Below the pieces are notes generated by a model. The model had not been told where the DNA came from. It was given only the letters and a program-made list of their open reading frames with translations, and did no database searches. Positions 35,701 through 44,263 of a DNA stretch of 64,000 nt are shown here, one piece after another. Numbering within the stretch: the first letter of the stretch is position 1; every line of letters starts with the position of its first letter. This DNA is from Bacteroidales bacterium UBA6267 (GTDB taxonomy: Bacteria; Bacteroidota; Bacteroidia; Bacteroidales; UBA1556). The position numbers and the translations under genes are program-made. The stretch spans positions 3,460 to 67,459 of the forward strand of contig DJVB01000036.1 in assembly GCA_002440745.1 (NCBI GenBank). The letters are read 5' to 3'.

Positions 35701-35878
35701 TCAAATTACCATTTTCAACACATCAGGACAAATCGTTTTTTCGGAACAAGTAAAAGCTAATAGCTTAGGACAATCATCTGTCCATGTTAATGCCCTTGCC
35801 TCCGGCAACTATGTTTTGCGCATTGAAAGCAATTCCGGTTTGATTCGAAACCTTAAATTAGTCATTTCTAAAAATTAA
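32735..35878 (+). CDS. Gingipain-like C25 cysteine protease with SprB-like repeats and T9SS sorting domain
   Basis: A secreted protease of 1047 residues. In order: signal peptide (MKLSIFTLALLISTSVFAQ), an N-terminal propeptide-like region (about 20-245), a C25 domain beginning NYLIITQESLL, with the catalytic His in LHRDHGFAGG (H488) and Cys in FSINCHTGEF (C523), three SprB-type repeats (about 735-960, each with PYxYxW and a GxYxVxVTD-like end) and a type A T9SS sorting domain (IIFPNPTDEWVYI to LKLVISKN). Cleavage specificity (Arg or Lys) cannot be told. It is an exoprotease delivered by the T9SS, or anchored to the surface. Confidence 0.93.
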   Translation: MKLSIFTLALLISTSVFAQIDTLFFGSESGRKIQSPQRLINDNGIKGLEISYAIDFAKILPQAETDSKGKTMAFKHLNVEGFSFLQVPGQAALPTKIDMVIVPQGANYQLEIVHSTRQLHQGFHLFPAREPARDTEGAPEPEFAYDETYYSQDAFLPASPVQIVETYELRGMTILLVQYTPVQYNPAKNQIYTISDIKYRISFSKANQFTDYSQHSQTFLNSLSAFPLNGQSLIKESQQQKSGAKSNNASSPNYLIITQESLLQAADSLATWKTQMGYNVEIISSLSWTATNVKDAIQTRYQNYFPKPDYFVILGDVQHVPADLFTAPDGSGTYGTDLYYACMGGGSDYVPEMAHGRISVANGSQAMSVVQKIINYERNPVNDTSFYQNGLNCAQFQDDDDNGYADRRFTHTSEDVRNYVMSQGYSVERVYYTDNNVIPYKYNASYYSAGQDIPTDLLKTNGYPWSGGATGIKNAINAGKFYLLHRDHGFAGGTGWAHPYYTSTAISQLTNGNKLPVVFSINCHTGEFTLSSSFAETFLRHTNGGAVGVFAAAYYSYSGYNDGLTGGLFDAIWASPGLVPAFGSGGIASPIVQSHPDIINMGFVLNHGLLRMTQTWGGNLEGRKYSYRLFHYFGDPAMIMWTAKPDSISATHASSINCNDTAFSISNINDSLVTATLSYNDELLGTTVITNGSGYIPLQFVFGQTVKLTLTSRNMIPYIANITVNPGGALSISKYVKNNRCYGDSIGTISINPSCGNPPYQIQWADGSTALSRNNLAGGDYIVTITDTANNVLTDTITVWSPTQPLSSMPSVTDALCYFESSGEVTLNMTGGAAPYQYQWSTGHSGATAGNLAAGSITVVVTDSVGCTFTQSFSIDQPAPLDVNTVFADDTSNACVGSGTAIVTGGTPPYSYLWNDPSAQTTPTASGLCQGLYKVIVKDSNLCMQYRTIIVGNTISISELNSDNEVIIFPNPTDEWVYITTDDNFKDGYQITIFNTSGQIVFSEQVKANSLGQSSVHVNALASGNYVLRIESNSGLIRNLKLVISKN

Positions 35879-36046
35879 GAGAAAATTTAAAATTTTATTT
35901 GACTTTTCAAGTTTTTCAGACCTAAATTGCGCCTTGTTTTTCGATAGCCTCACTCAATCAACTTCAGAGAATTATAATCTTTAAAGTGCGATGGAAGTTA
36001 ATCCCTCGATGGTTAGGTTAGTCAGAGAAATGTGAGAAAGCAAATT

Positions 36047-38899
36047 ATGGTCGAAAATTATAAAGAGAACATCAGCATAACCAATCTTCCTTTGGATTTA
36101 CAAATCCGTTTAGAAGCCATAGACAATTTGGATGTGGCCATGGTTTTGGCGGAAGAATCCGGCAATATTCTATGGGTAAACACCGCTTGGACAAGGCTTT
36201 CTGGATATTCATTAGAAGAGGCTCAAGGCAAAAAACCTGAAGATTTAGTAAAGTCAGGACTTATGCACCAGGAGTTTTATGATTTGCTTTGGCAGCGTCT
36301 TAATAGCAATCTTGTTTGGAATGGTCGGCTAATCAACAAAAGGAAAAACGGGCAGTTTTATCATGAGGAAATGACCATAACACCATTCTTTTCCACATTC
36401 AACCAAAAAAAATATTTTATAGCTATCAAGCAGGACATATCGCTCCAAGAAAACATGAGCGGAAAGGTCCAAAAAACCAAAGAAAAAATATTTTTTGACA
36501 TTGGTGCCGACATAATGGTATCGCTTGATTATCAGGGAATAATTAAAGATATTAGTGAAAAAGGAGCCGAACTCTTAGAATATAAAAAAGAGGATCTTAT
36601 CGGAAAAAACTGGTTTGAGACAACAGCCTTATCTAACGAAAGAGAAGAGCTAAAGCAGATTTATAGCGATATTATGGCCGGAAAACTTAAACTGCATCAA
36701 AAGCATCAATCGAGTTTGATAACCAAAACCGGCAATATTCGTCAGTTGAAATGGCATAACGAAATTTATACAAATGCTGAGGGAAAAATTACCGGCATAT
36801 TAAGCAGCGCTATCGACATAACCGATTTATTGGAGAAGAGTATTCAAATGGCGCGACAAAATAGTTTGTTAAGTATCGAAACCGAAATTGCCAAGCTCCT
36901 TCAAGACATCGAAGACAAGAAAGATATTCTCGATTTATTAGTGCACCAAATTTACCAAAATCCTTATATTTCAGGGGCTTGGATTGGCATTCATAAAGCC
37001 GAAACTAGTTTTCTGCACTACGACCAAAGAGGATTTGATCCCAAAAAGTTTGCTCAGACGATAAAGAAGACTTTCACACCATCAAATAAATCCTATCTCG
37101 ACCATCATTTCGACGCCTCTCAAATCATGTTTTATGGCAAATATGCCGCCGAGTCGAACCCCGATTGTCCCTTTTTTGATTTGGAAATGAATGGCACTGT
37201 GGCTTCATGGAAATTCAACTTGAAGACAAATCAGCAGGTATATATATTCATTTTATTTTCAAGGGAGGTACAACTTACGGAATCGGAAAAGAAAATAGTT
37301 GAAGGAATATTCAGTTTTATCAAGGTGCTTTTAGAGAAAAAAGATGCAGATGAAAAGCGCAAACAAACGGAGTTTAAGCTCAAAAAGAGCGAGGGTAAAA
37401 ACCGCATTATTTTCGAAAACAACCTGACCGCTAATTACGTAACAACTCCCGAAGGAGCGATAGTCGATTGCAATAATGCTTTCTTAGAATTGCTTGAACT
37501 TCAAAATCTTAATGAAGCCCTACAAAGTGATCCACGGCGTTTTTATCCACCAAATTTTAGTCGAAACGACTTTATAAATCGATTGATAAAAGACCGCAGA
37601 ATCGAAAATTTGGAACGCGAATACTATACAAAATCAGGTCGAAAATTTACCGTATTGGAAAATACAATCGGTCTTTTTGATGAGGATGGAACCCTCAAAG
37701 AAATTCATGGATTTTTGGTGGACATCTCCGAATTGAAATCGAAAGAGCAACGACTCAAAGCTGCTTTGGAAAAAGCTGAGGAATCGGACAGGCTCAAGTC
37801 GGCTTTTCTGTCGAATATAAGTCACGAAATTCGAACACCCATGAACCATATTATGGGCTTTGCTCATGTGCTTCGCGAAACCGACTTGGATAAAGAAACT
37901 TCCAACCAAATTTTAAAAACCATTGAGCAAAGTGGCGATAAATTAGTGAAAATGATAGGTGAGATCATTGATTTGTCGAAACTTGATGCCGGGCAACTCA
38001 AACTGCATTATGAAGTTTTTAGTCTTAATGAGTTAATTCACTGCATAATAAATGAAGCACAAGTTAAATTGGTGGACGAAAAAGCCAATATAAAAATTGT
38101 TTCAACCACCGATTTGACCCGAAACCTTGAAATCTATGCCGATAAAAACCGGCTGAATCAAGTAGTAGAGAATTTGGTTTCTAACGCTATAAAGTTTTCT
38201 GTGCGGGGAACCATTAAAATATCCTATCAAATTAAAGATAAACAATTAGAAATCAATGTTTCGGATGAAGGTTGTGGAATTAGACTTTCGGAGCAAAGAA
38301 ACATATTTAAACGATTTACTAAAGTGCATGATTCTGGTTTTGCAAATGCAGGCGGAACAGGGTTAGGGCTTTCATTAGTGGATGAGCTTGTGAAGTTGAT
38401 GAATGGAAAAATCAAGCTAAAATCTTCCTTTGGAAGCGGAAGCCGTTTCACAGTTTTATTGCCTGACATTAAAACGAAAGATGAAATGTTATTTGAACTT
38501 AAAAACCTTAAATTATCAGGACGTATGAATAATTTGAAAATACTGATTGCAGAGGATGATGAGAGTAATTTTCAGCTATTGCGCATTTTACTCAAACCCT
38601 TTCAAGCGGAAATATTCAGAGCTTGGAATGGCATCGAAGCTATTGAAATTGTAAGAGAAAAACCTGACCTCAGCCTCATTTTGATGGATTTGAAAATGCC
38701 GGATATGGATGGTTTTATTGCGTCTCGCGAGATAAAACTGATTCGTCCGGAGCTGCCCATCATTGCACAAACAGCTTATGCATTAGTGGGAGACAAAGAA
38801 AAAGCGTTGGATTCAGGTTGCGATTTTTACATTTCTAAGCCTATCGACCATAGAAAGTTGAAAGATGTAATTGAAAAAGCTCTTTTAAAAAAGTCTTAA
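36047..38899 (+). CDS. Hybrid histidine kinase with PAS and GAF-like domains
   Basis: About 950 residues, no clear membrane segment. Domains: PAS (residues about 25-140), PAS (about 150-265), a GAF-like region (about 275-430), PAS (about 440-560), HisKA with SNISHEIRTPMNHIMGF, HATPase with NLVSNAIKFS, DEGCGIRL and GTGLGLSL, and a receiver with LILMDLKMPDMDG and SKP. A GTG at 36032 is an alternative start; I prefer ATG 36047. No DNA-binding output and no partner regulator is adjacent. The receiver and kinase core resemble those of the seven-PAS kinase at 17654, suggesting related architecture; the signal is unknown. Confidence 0.92.
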   Translation: MVENYKENISITNLPLDLQIRLEAIDNLDVAMVLAEESGNILWVNTAWTRLSGYSLEEAQGKKPEDLVKSGLMHQEFYDLLWQRLNSNLVWNGRLINKRKNGQFYHEEMTITPFFSTFNQKKYFIAIKQDISLQENMSGKVQKTKEKIFFDIGADIMVSLDYQGIIKDISEKGAELLEYKKEDLIGKNWFETTALSNEREELKQIYSDIMAGKLKLHQKHQSSLITKTGNIRQLKWHNEIYTNAEGKITGILSSAIDITDLLEKSIQMARQNSLLSIETEIAKLLQDIEDKKDILDLLVHQIYQNPYISGAWIGIHKAETSFLHYDQRGFDPKKFAQTIKKTFTPSNKSYLDHHFDASQIMFYGKYAAESNPDCPFFDLEMNGTVASWKFNLKTNQQVYIFILFSREVQLTESEKKIVEGIFSFIKVLLEKKDADEKRKQTEFKLKKSEGKNRIIFENNLTANYVTTPEGAIVDCNNAFLELLELQNLNEALQSDPRRFYPPNFSRNDFINRLIKDRRIENLEREYYTKSGRKFTVLENTIGLFDEDGTLKEIHGFLVDISELKSKEQRLKAALEKAEESDRLKSAFLSNISHEIRTPMNHIMGFAHVLRETDLDKETSNQILKTIEQSGDKLVKMIGEIIDLSKLDAGQLKLHYEVFSLNELIHCIINEAQVKLVDEKANIKIVSTTDLTRNLEIYADKNRLNQVVENLVSNAIKFSVRGTIKISYQIKDKQLEINVSDEGCGIRLSEQRNIFKRFTKVHDSGFANAGGTGLGLSLVDELVKLMNGKIKLKSSFGSGSRFTVLLPDIKTKDEMLFELKNLKLSGRMNNLKILIAEDDESNFQLLRILLKPFQAEIFRAWNGIEAIEIVREKPDLSLILMDLKMPDMDGFIASREIKLIRPELPIIAQTAYALVGDKEKALDSGCDFYISKPIDHRKLKDVIEKALLKKS

Positions 38900-38976
38900 T
38901 ACTCTAATATTTAACTTTCTAATACCATGTATTTCTAACTGTGTTCAAAATTTACTTCACAGTTGCCCGAAATTAT

Positions 38977-38984
38977 TATTTTTG
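38977..38984 (+). promoter_or_regulatory. -7 element upstream of the DUF4468 gene
   Basis: TATTTTTG matches TAnnTTTG and lies 66 bases before ATG 39051. The -33 region is poor, so this is a weaker call. Confidence 0.4.
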
Positions 38985-39050
38985 TAACCGATTTGAGTAA
39001 TCTTTTCAAGAATTACATACTTTCTTTTTTCTCCATTTTTATTATACATT

Positions 39051-39599
39051 ATGAACAGAACATTTTTTTTCTTAATAATAACACTCATTATCAGCGCATT
39101 TGCTTTTCCACCACAAAACAAAAACACCTATAATATGCCCATCGACTCCGAGACAGGAAAGATTACATATATCGAAGTTGTAGCAGAAAAAGGCAGTGCC
39201 GATGAACTATATGAAAGAGCTTATGAATGGGCAAAAAAATATTTTGTAAACATTTCGAGCACCATAAAAACTCGCAATAAAGAAGCGGGTTTGCTCGAAG
39301 GAAATACCCGTTTTAAAGTTTACAGCACGGATAAAAAAGGCAAACAAATCGATGCCGGAGTGATTAGTTTCGATTTTAAAATCGAATTTAAACAAGATAA
39401 ATATCGTGTCGTTGAAACCAATTTCCGCCAAGCCGATAATAGTGGCAATGCGGTTGAAGATTGGTTTGATGATACCAATGAGAAAGCAATTCCCATTCAT
39501 CAGGAAATCTTTAAACAAATCGATCTTGAAGCACGAAAAATGATAGATAGTTTAAAAGAAGGAATGAAGCCGGTGGTTAAAACCTCTGATGAGTGGTAA
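39051..39599 (+). CDS. DUF4468 domain protein
   Basis: A secreted protein of 182 residues with a signal peptide (MNRTFFFLIITLIISAFAFP). The mature region (MPIDSETGKITYIEVV, LYERAYEWAKKYF, GLLEGNTRFKVY) matches the DUF4468 TBP-like fold found almost only in Bacteroidota. No biochemical function is known for the family. It precedes the BASS symporter gene by 25 bases on the same strand and may be cotranscribed with it. Confidence 0.8.
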   Translation: MNRTFFFLIITLIISAFAFPPQNKNTYNMPIDSETGKITYIEVVAEKGSADELYERAYEWAKKYFVNISSTIKTRNKEAGLLEGNTRFKVYSTDKKGKQIDAGVISFDFKIEFKQDKYRVVETNFRQADNSGNAVEDWFDDTNEKAIPIHQEIFKQIDLEARKMIDSLKEGMKPVVKTSDEW

Positions 39600-39624
39600 G
39601 TTTTTATAAATAAACCACAATTCT

Positions 39625-40581
39625 ATGTACGAAACCTTTCAGGAACTTGACAATCTCCGTCTGCATTTCGATCAGGGAGGACTATTTGCATTAAACATTT
39701 CGCTGGGAATAATCATGTTTGGCGTGGCTTTAGGCATTAGGTTGCGTAATTTTAAAACATTGTTTCTAAGGCCTAAACCCCTTATAATAGGATTCATTTC
39801 GCAATTTTTCGCTTTACCACTTTTCACATTTCTTCTTGCACTTGCTTTCCACAATTATATCACAGTTGGTGTAGCTCTCGGGATGATTTTAGTTGCTGCA
39901 TGTCCGGGTGGAAATATCTCCAATTTCATTAGTTCATTAGCTAAAGGCAATGTGGAGCTTTCCATCAGCCTCACTGCTATTGCTACGATGATGGCTGTTA
40001 TTATGACACCTTTCAATTTTGCATTGTGGGGCGATTTGTATATCAGCTATTTACAATCAACCGACTCGGCCAACCTGCTTCAACCTCTCAAGATTGATGC
40101 TTTCGAGATGTTCAAATCCGTTTTCATTTTATTGGGCATTCCGGTGATTCTCGGGATGATTTTCGCATGGAAATTACCCAATATCACTGCAAAAATTATC
40201 AAACCAATCCGAACTATTTCCATTTTGGTTTTTATGGCTATTGTGGTATTAGCATTTGTAAAAAACTACGACTACTTCGTCAAGTTTATCTTTTACATAA
40301 TGATTATCGTATTGATTCATAATGCTTTAGCTTTAATAACAGGATTTTCTTTGGCTTCCATTTTTAAGATAGATAGATCAAACAGACGTACTATCACCAT
40401 CGAAACCGGCATTCAAAATTCAGGCTTAGCATTGGTTTTATTGTTCAACGATAAAATCTTCCCTGCCGACTTACCCATTGGGGGAATGCTCTTTATTGCC
40501 GGATGGTGGGGCATTTGGCACATGATTTCGGGCATAGGTTTGGCCGGACTCTGGTCGAAAATTCCTCTGAAAAAGTTTTAA
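39625..40581 (+). CDS. Bile acid:sodium symporter (BASS) family transporter
   Basis: Inner-membrane sodium-coupled symporter of 318 residues with about ten predicted helices. The crossover regions are visible: AACPGGNISNFISSLAKGNVELS and TIETGIQNSGLALVLL, both hallmarks of BASS proteins and the sodium-binding area. Bacterial members carry diverse organic anions, not only bile acids, so the substrate is open. It lies 11 bases upstream of mqnB on the same strand, likely in one operon. Confidence 0.9.
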   Translation: MYETFQELDNLRLHFDQGGLFALNISLGIIMFGVALGIRLRNFKTLFLRPKPLIIGFISQFFALPLFTFLLALAFHNYITVGVALGMILVAACPGGNISNFISSLAKGNVELSISLTAIATMMAVIMTPFNFALWGDLYISYLQSTDSANLLQPLKIDAFEMFKSVFILLGIPVILGMIFAWKLPNITAKIIKPIRTISILVFMAIVVLAFVKNYDYFVKFIFYIMIIVLIHNALALITGFSLASIFKIDRSNRRTITIETGIQNSGLALVLLFNDKIFPADLPIGGMLFIAGWWGIWHMISGIGLAGLWSKIPLKKF

Positions 40582-40592
40582 ACCATTTATAG

Positions 40593-41276
40593 ATGAGTCA
40601 ACCGCAACCCATATTGCTCGTCTATGCTTCAATGCCTGAAACTTTAGGCCTTCTTGACCTTTCCAAACATCAGCCAATCGACACAGATTTGTTTAAGATA
40701 AACGACGGCATTCACGTGCTAATTTCCGGAATAGGAATTCCTGAAACAACCTTTAAACTGACGCAAATTCTATCAAAGCACAATTACCAATTTATTTACA
40801 ATATAGGCTTGGCAGGTTCGTTCGATTCGAGTCTTGAATTAGGTCAAATTGTTGTTGTTCAGAACGATACCTTTGGAGACTTGGGTTTAGCTACAACGAA
40901 CAGGTTTTACACCCTATCAGATTTGAAATTACAAAAGGAAGAGGAAAGCAAGCCGCTGCAAGAAGCTTTCGGCATGTTTGCCCCTAATTTTGAACTATTG
41001 AAAAGTTTCCCGAAAGTTAGTGCCGTTACTGTTAATTCACTTCTTACGAATGAAAATCAAATTCTTCTCCGAAAGGAAAGATTTGGCGCTCAAATTGAAA
41101 CTATGGAAGGTGCGGCTGTGTTTTACGTTTGTAAAAAAATGAATTTACCCGTAAGCCAAATTCGTATCATTTCTAATCAGGTTGGCGAACGTGACAAAAC
41201 AAAATGGCTTCTAAAACCTGCAATCCTTAAGCTTAATTCCTTTGTAAACCAGTTTCTTCAAATTAATCAAGAATAG
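40593..41276 (+). CDS. mqnB: Futalosine hydrolase
   Basis: Hydrolyses futalosine to dehypoxanthinyl futalosine and hypoxanthine in the alternative menaquinone pathway. The 227-residue protein has a nucleoside-phosphorylase fold, with NIGLAGSFDSSLELGQIVVV, the purine-site segment QIETMEGAAVFYVC and RIISNQVGERDKTKW, all of which match MqnB over the MTA/SAH nucleosidases. Its presence implies that this organism makes menaquinone from chorismate through futalosine; the other mqn genes are not in this window. Confidence 0.88.
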   Translation: MSQPQPILLVYASMPETLGLLDLSKHQPIDTDLFKINDGIHVLISGIGIPETTFKLTQILSKHNYQFIYNIGLAGSFDSSLELGQIVVVQNDTFGDLGLATTNRFYTLSDLKLQKEEESKPLQEAFGMFAPNFELLKSFPKVSAVTVNSLLTNENQILLRKERFGAQIETMEGAAVFYVCKKMNLPVSQIRIISNQVGERDKTKWLLKPAILKLNSFVNQFLQINQE

Positions 41277-41401
41277 TTTTTCATGGAAGATATGCCTCAA
41301 CACTTTTAACGTAAACAATTGATTTAATAATATTTACATGAATCCTCAATACGTAATTAATACTGCATTTTGTAATTAAAGTCATTACTTCAAGATTTTT
41401 A

Positions 41402-41437
41402 TTTGGAATTAAATACTATTTAAGTACTTTTGTACTT
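41402..41437 (+). promoter_or_regulatory. Consensus promoter with overlapping palindrome before mscS-like gene
   Basis: TTTG (41402-41405), 19 bases, TACTTTTG (41425-41432) is a perfect -33/-7 pair. The inverted repeat AAGTAC-TTTT-GTACTT (41422-41437) covers the -7 element and the expected start of transcription, so a regulator bound there could block the polymerase. The leader before ATG 41526 would be about 88 bases. Confidence 0.7.
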
Positions 41438-41525
41438 CAATTATTTCAATCCTAATTTTAATTGCTTAAGTTTCAAACAATCCTAATAATTCATTTCATT
41501 TTTAATCACATTAAATTTAATTTTT

Positions 41526-42335
41526 ATGCAAGAGTACATTGATTTAATTTTAAAGATGCTGGTCGAATATGGCCCCAAACTTATAGGCGCAGTTGTAGTG
41601 CTTATAATAGGTTTGTGGATAATCAAAATGGTTAACAAATCTATCCGAAAAGTAATGCTGAAGAGCAAATTGGATGATTCCTTAGTTCCATTTTTATCCG
41701 GCATCATTGATGGCTTGATGAAAGCCTTGTTAATAATTTCTGTTATGAGCATGGTAGGTATTGCCATGACCTCATTTGTTGCGATTCTTGGAGCGGCCGG
41801 TTTGGCGGTAGGTATGGCTTTAAGTGGCACATTGCAAAATTTTGCGGGTGGAGTTATGATTCTGATTTTCAAGCCTTACAAAGCCGGTGATTTCATCGAA
41901 GCTCAAGGTTATACCGGAACGGTTAAAGAAATTCAGATTTTCAACACCATTTTAGTAACAGTTGACAATCGGAAAATCATCATTCCTAACGGAGGATTAA
42001 GTGGTTCGTCGATGATTAACTATTCGGCAATGGAAACTCGCAGAGTCGATTTGTCTTTCGGAGTTAGTTATAGCGATGATATTGAGAAGTCTCGTCAGGT
42101 GATTTTAGACGAAATCAACAAATTGCCTTATGTATTGAAAGACCCTGCACCATTTGTTCGGGTTTCGGCGCTTGCCGACAGTTCAGTCAATTTTGCAACT
42201 CGCGTTTGGGTTAATGCTCCCGACTATTGGACTTGCTACCACGACCTGCTTGAAAACGTGAAAAAAGCTATGGATGCAAACGGAATCAGTATTCCTTTTC
42301 CACAAACAGACGTTCATGTTTACAATATGAAGTAA
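41526..42335 (+). CDS. MscS-family small-conductance mechanosensitive channel
   Basis: Osmotic safety-valve channel of the inner membrane, 269 residues. Two to three N-terminal helices end in the pore helix GAAGLAVGMALSGTLQNFAGGVMILIFKPYKAGDFIEAQGYTG region (positions about 88-130), which has the Gly/Ala packing pattern of MscS TM3 and the beta-domain start. NRKIIIPNGGLSGSSMINYS follows. Size and motifs are those of minimal MscS. It is transcribed from a strong promoter and followed 37 bases later by a DUF3078 gene. Confidence 0.93.
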   Translation: MQEYIDLILKMLVEYGPKLIGAVVVLIIGLWIIKMVNKSIRKVMLKSKLDDSLVPFLSGIIDGLMKALLIISVMSMVGIAMTSFVAILGAAGLAVGMALSGTLQNFAGGVMILIFKPYKAGDFIEAQGYTGTVKEIQIFNTILVTVDNRKIIIPNGGLSGSSMINYSAMETRRVDLSFGVSYSDDIEKSRQVILDEINKLPYVLKDPAPFVRVSALADSSVNFATRVWVNAPDYWTCYHDLLENVKKAMDANGISIPFPQTDVHVYNMK

Positions 42336-42372
42336 TGTAAATCAATTTTTGTTTATTCTAAATATTCACGCT

Positions 42373-43299
42373 ATGAAAAAGATTTACGTCCTTACATTAG
42401 CAATTGCGTTTGCTTTCACTGCTTATGGACAAAAAGATACCAGTTATTGGACTACCACCGGAATTTTTGGTGTAAAACTCTCACAAGTTGCCTATAAAAA
42501 CTGGTCAGCCGGAGGCGAAAACTCACTTGCAGCCATTGGTAGTTTTCAGTATCAGGCTACTTATCTCAAAGACCGCGTTTCATGGGACAATCTACTCCTT
42601 GCCGACTTAGGATTCTTAAAACAAGGGACCGACAGCCTGCGAAAAACTGATGACCGCTTTGAGCTCAACTCCAAATTTGGCTATGGTTTCAATAAGTCGA
42701 ACCACTGGTTTTATTCTGCGCTTATCAATTTCAAGTCGCAATTTATGAACGGATATGATTTTACGAATGACACTCCGGCCTATATTTCCAATTTTATGGC
42801 TCCGGCCTATTTGAAATTAGCTCTCGGTATCGACTATCAGCAAGAAAGCAAGTTCACCCTGTTTATGTCGCCGACCACTGCCCGTTGGACTTTTGTCAAC
42901 GACCAAACTCTCGCTGATGCAGGAAGTTACGGAGTAGATGCTGCGGTGCTCGATGCCAATGGAACAATAATTACTCCCGGGAAAAATGTCCGGTTTGAGC
43001 TCGGAGCATTCTTACGCGCAGCTTATAGCCATGATTTGATGGAAAATATCAACCTGCTTACAAAATTGGAATTGTACTCCAATTATCTCGACCGTCCACA
43101 AAATATTGACGTGGACTGGTTAGTGACTCTTAATTTTAAGATTAACAAGTATTTCACAGCATCCATAACTGGTCATATGATTTACGACCACGACATCAAA
43201 TTTGGCATCGACTCCAATAACGATGGCGCAGCTGACTACCAAGCCCCAAGAACACAGTTTAAAGAAGTTTTAGGAATTGGTTTTAATTATAAGTTCTAA
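42373..43299 (+). CDS. DUF3078 domain protein, probable outer-membrane beta barrel
   Basis: About 308 residues from ATG 42373, which starts a signal peptide (MKKIYVLTLAIAFAFTAYGQ); an upstream in-frame start at 42349 would give an unlikely extra segment. The mature protein starts with WTTTGIFGVKLSQVAYKNWSAGGENS, the DUF3078 signature, and alternates polar and aromatic residues as in beta barrels, ending in Phe (FNYKF) as outer-membrane proteins do. Function is unknown for the family. It follows the mscS-like gene, and an operon is likely. Confidence 0.85.
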   Translation: MKKIYVLTLAIAFAFTAYGQKDTSYWTTTGIFGVKLSQVAYKNWSAGGENSLAAIGSFQYQATYLKDRVSWDNLLLADLGFLKQGTDSLRKTDDRFELNSKFGYGFNKSNHWFYSALINFKSQFMNGYDFTNDTPAYISNFMAPAYLKLALGIDYQQESKFTLFMSPTTARWTFVNDQTLADAGSYGVDAAVLDANGTIITPGKNVRFELGAFLRAAYSHDLMENINLLTKLELYSNYLDRPQNIDVDWLVTLNFKINKYFTASITGHMIYDHDIKFGIDSNNDGAADYQAPRTQFKEVLGIGFNYKF

Positions 43300-43317
43300 A
43301 GGGAGTTACACTAAAAC

Positions 43318-43358
43318 AAAAAAGACAATCTGCATTTTGTAGGTTGTCTTTTTTTTGT
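43318..43358 (+). terminator. Rho-independent terminator after the DUF3078 gene
   Basis: AAAAAAGACAA (43318-43328) pairs with TTGTCTTTTTT (43344-43354) and runs into further T residues. The A-rich upstream arm means it could also work leftward for the convergent LytTR gene, though that gene ends about 110 bases further on. Confidence 0.75.
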
Positions 43359-43465
43359 TTTTAATAATCAGATTTCGGCAAAATTAAGATTTAGAAATCA
43401 GAAAAATTAGAGCAATTATGTTAAGCAATTAGAGTTTGAAATCACCAAGTCTTATACTTCCCACC

Positions 43466-44227
43466 CTACAACGAAGCCAGCACTTTTCCCATCATTTCTT
43501 TTTTGCGGCGCGATACCGGAACATTTTCACCATTTTTGAGGATGAGATAACCGCCATCAGATTTTACATAGGTTTTGATATAGCTCAAATTGACTAAATG
43601 CGATTTATGAGTGCGAATGAAATCACTGCCCGAAAGCGAGCTTTCAATCTCTTTTAAAGTACGCGAAATCATGATAGGTTTTTGTCCTTCGATATAAATA
43701 TGGGTATAGTAATCATCAGCTTCACAGCGAATTATATTTTTTACATCGACAATATGCATTCCTTCAGAAGTGGAAAGAACGATTTTTTGCAATTTGTCGT
43801 TGCTCAAGGTATTGTGAATCAACACATCCATCTTTTGGTTTGTTTCTGGAATATCATCCTCATCAATAGCGCTTTTAGCTCTTTCAACAGCAGCCTTAAG
43901 TTCCTCAATATCAATTGGCTTCAACAAATAATCGAGTGCCGAAAAACGAATGGCATTTATGGCATATTGGTCGTAAGCCGTAGTGAAAATGACATGAAAA
44001 TTTCGGTTGTCAATTTTTCGAAGCAAGTCGAAACCCGTACCGTCATTCATTTTTATATCCAAAAAAACCAAATTCGGCTTCAAATTTTCGATGGCTTCAA
44101 CACCTGATTCCACGCCATCTGCCTCACCAATTACGGCAAGTCGGCAATACCTTACCAACATTTCCTGCAAGGTTTCCCGAGAATGCTTTTCATCATCTAT
44201 GATGATTGGGTTTAAATGTTTATTCAT
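43466..44227 (-). CDS. LytTR-type response regulator
   Basis: Two-domain regulator of 253 residues: a receiver with IIIDDEKHSRETL, phosphoacceptor D57 in LVFLDIKMNDGTG, and YLLKPI, then a LytTR DNA-binding domain (about 155-250) with IIRCEADDYYTHIYI and FIRTHKSHLVNLSYI. It lies 36 bases downstream of the propeller-type kinase on the same strand and should be its partner. LytTR regulators bind pairs of imperfect direct repeats; the palindrome at 44243-44257 just upstream of its start is a different kind of site. Confidence 0.95.
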   Translation of the reverse strand: MNKHLNPIIIDDEKHSRETLQEMLVRYCRLAVIGEADGVESGVEAIENLKPNLVFLDIKMNDGTGFDLLRKIDNRNFHVIFTTAYDQYAINAIRFSALDYLLKPIDIEELKAAVERAKSAIDEDDIPETNQKMDVLIHNTLSNDKLQKIVLSTSEGMHIVDVKNIIRCEADDYYTHIYIEGQKPIMISRTLKEIESSLSGSDFIRTHKSHLVNLSYIKTYVKSDGGYLILKNGENVPVSRRKKEMMGKVLASL

Positions 44228-44242
44228 TTTAACATATTTTTA

Positions 44243-44257
44243 GCCTGATAATCAGGC
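44243..44257. repeat. Perfect palindrome between kinase and regulator genes
   Basis: GCCTGAT-A-ATCAGGC is a seven-base perfect inverted repeat in the 36-base gap. It could form a short hairpin in the operon mRNA and set the relative amount of regulator, or act as an operator. There is no T-tract. Confidence 0.5.
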
Positions 44258-44263
44258 GAGTTA

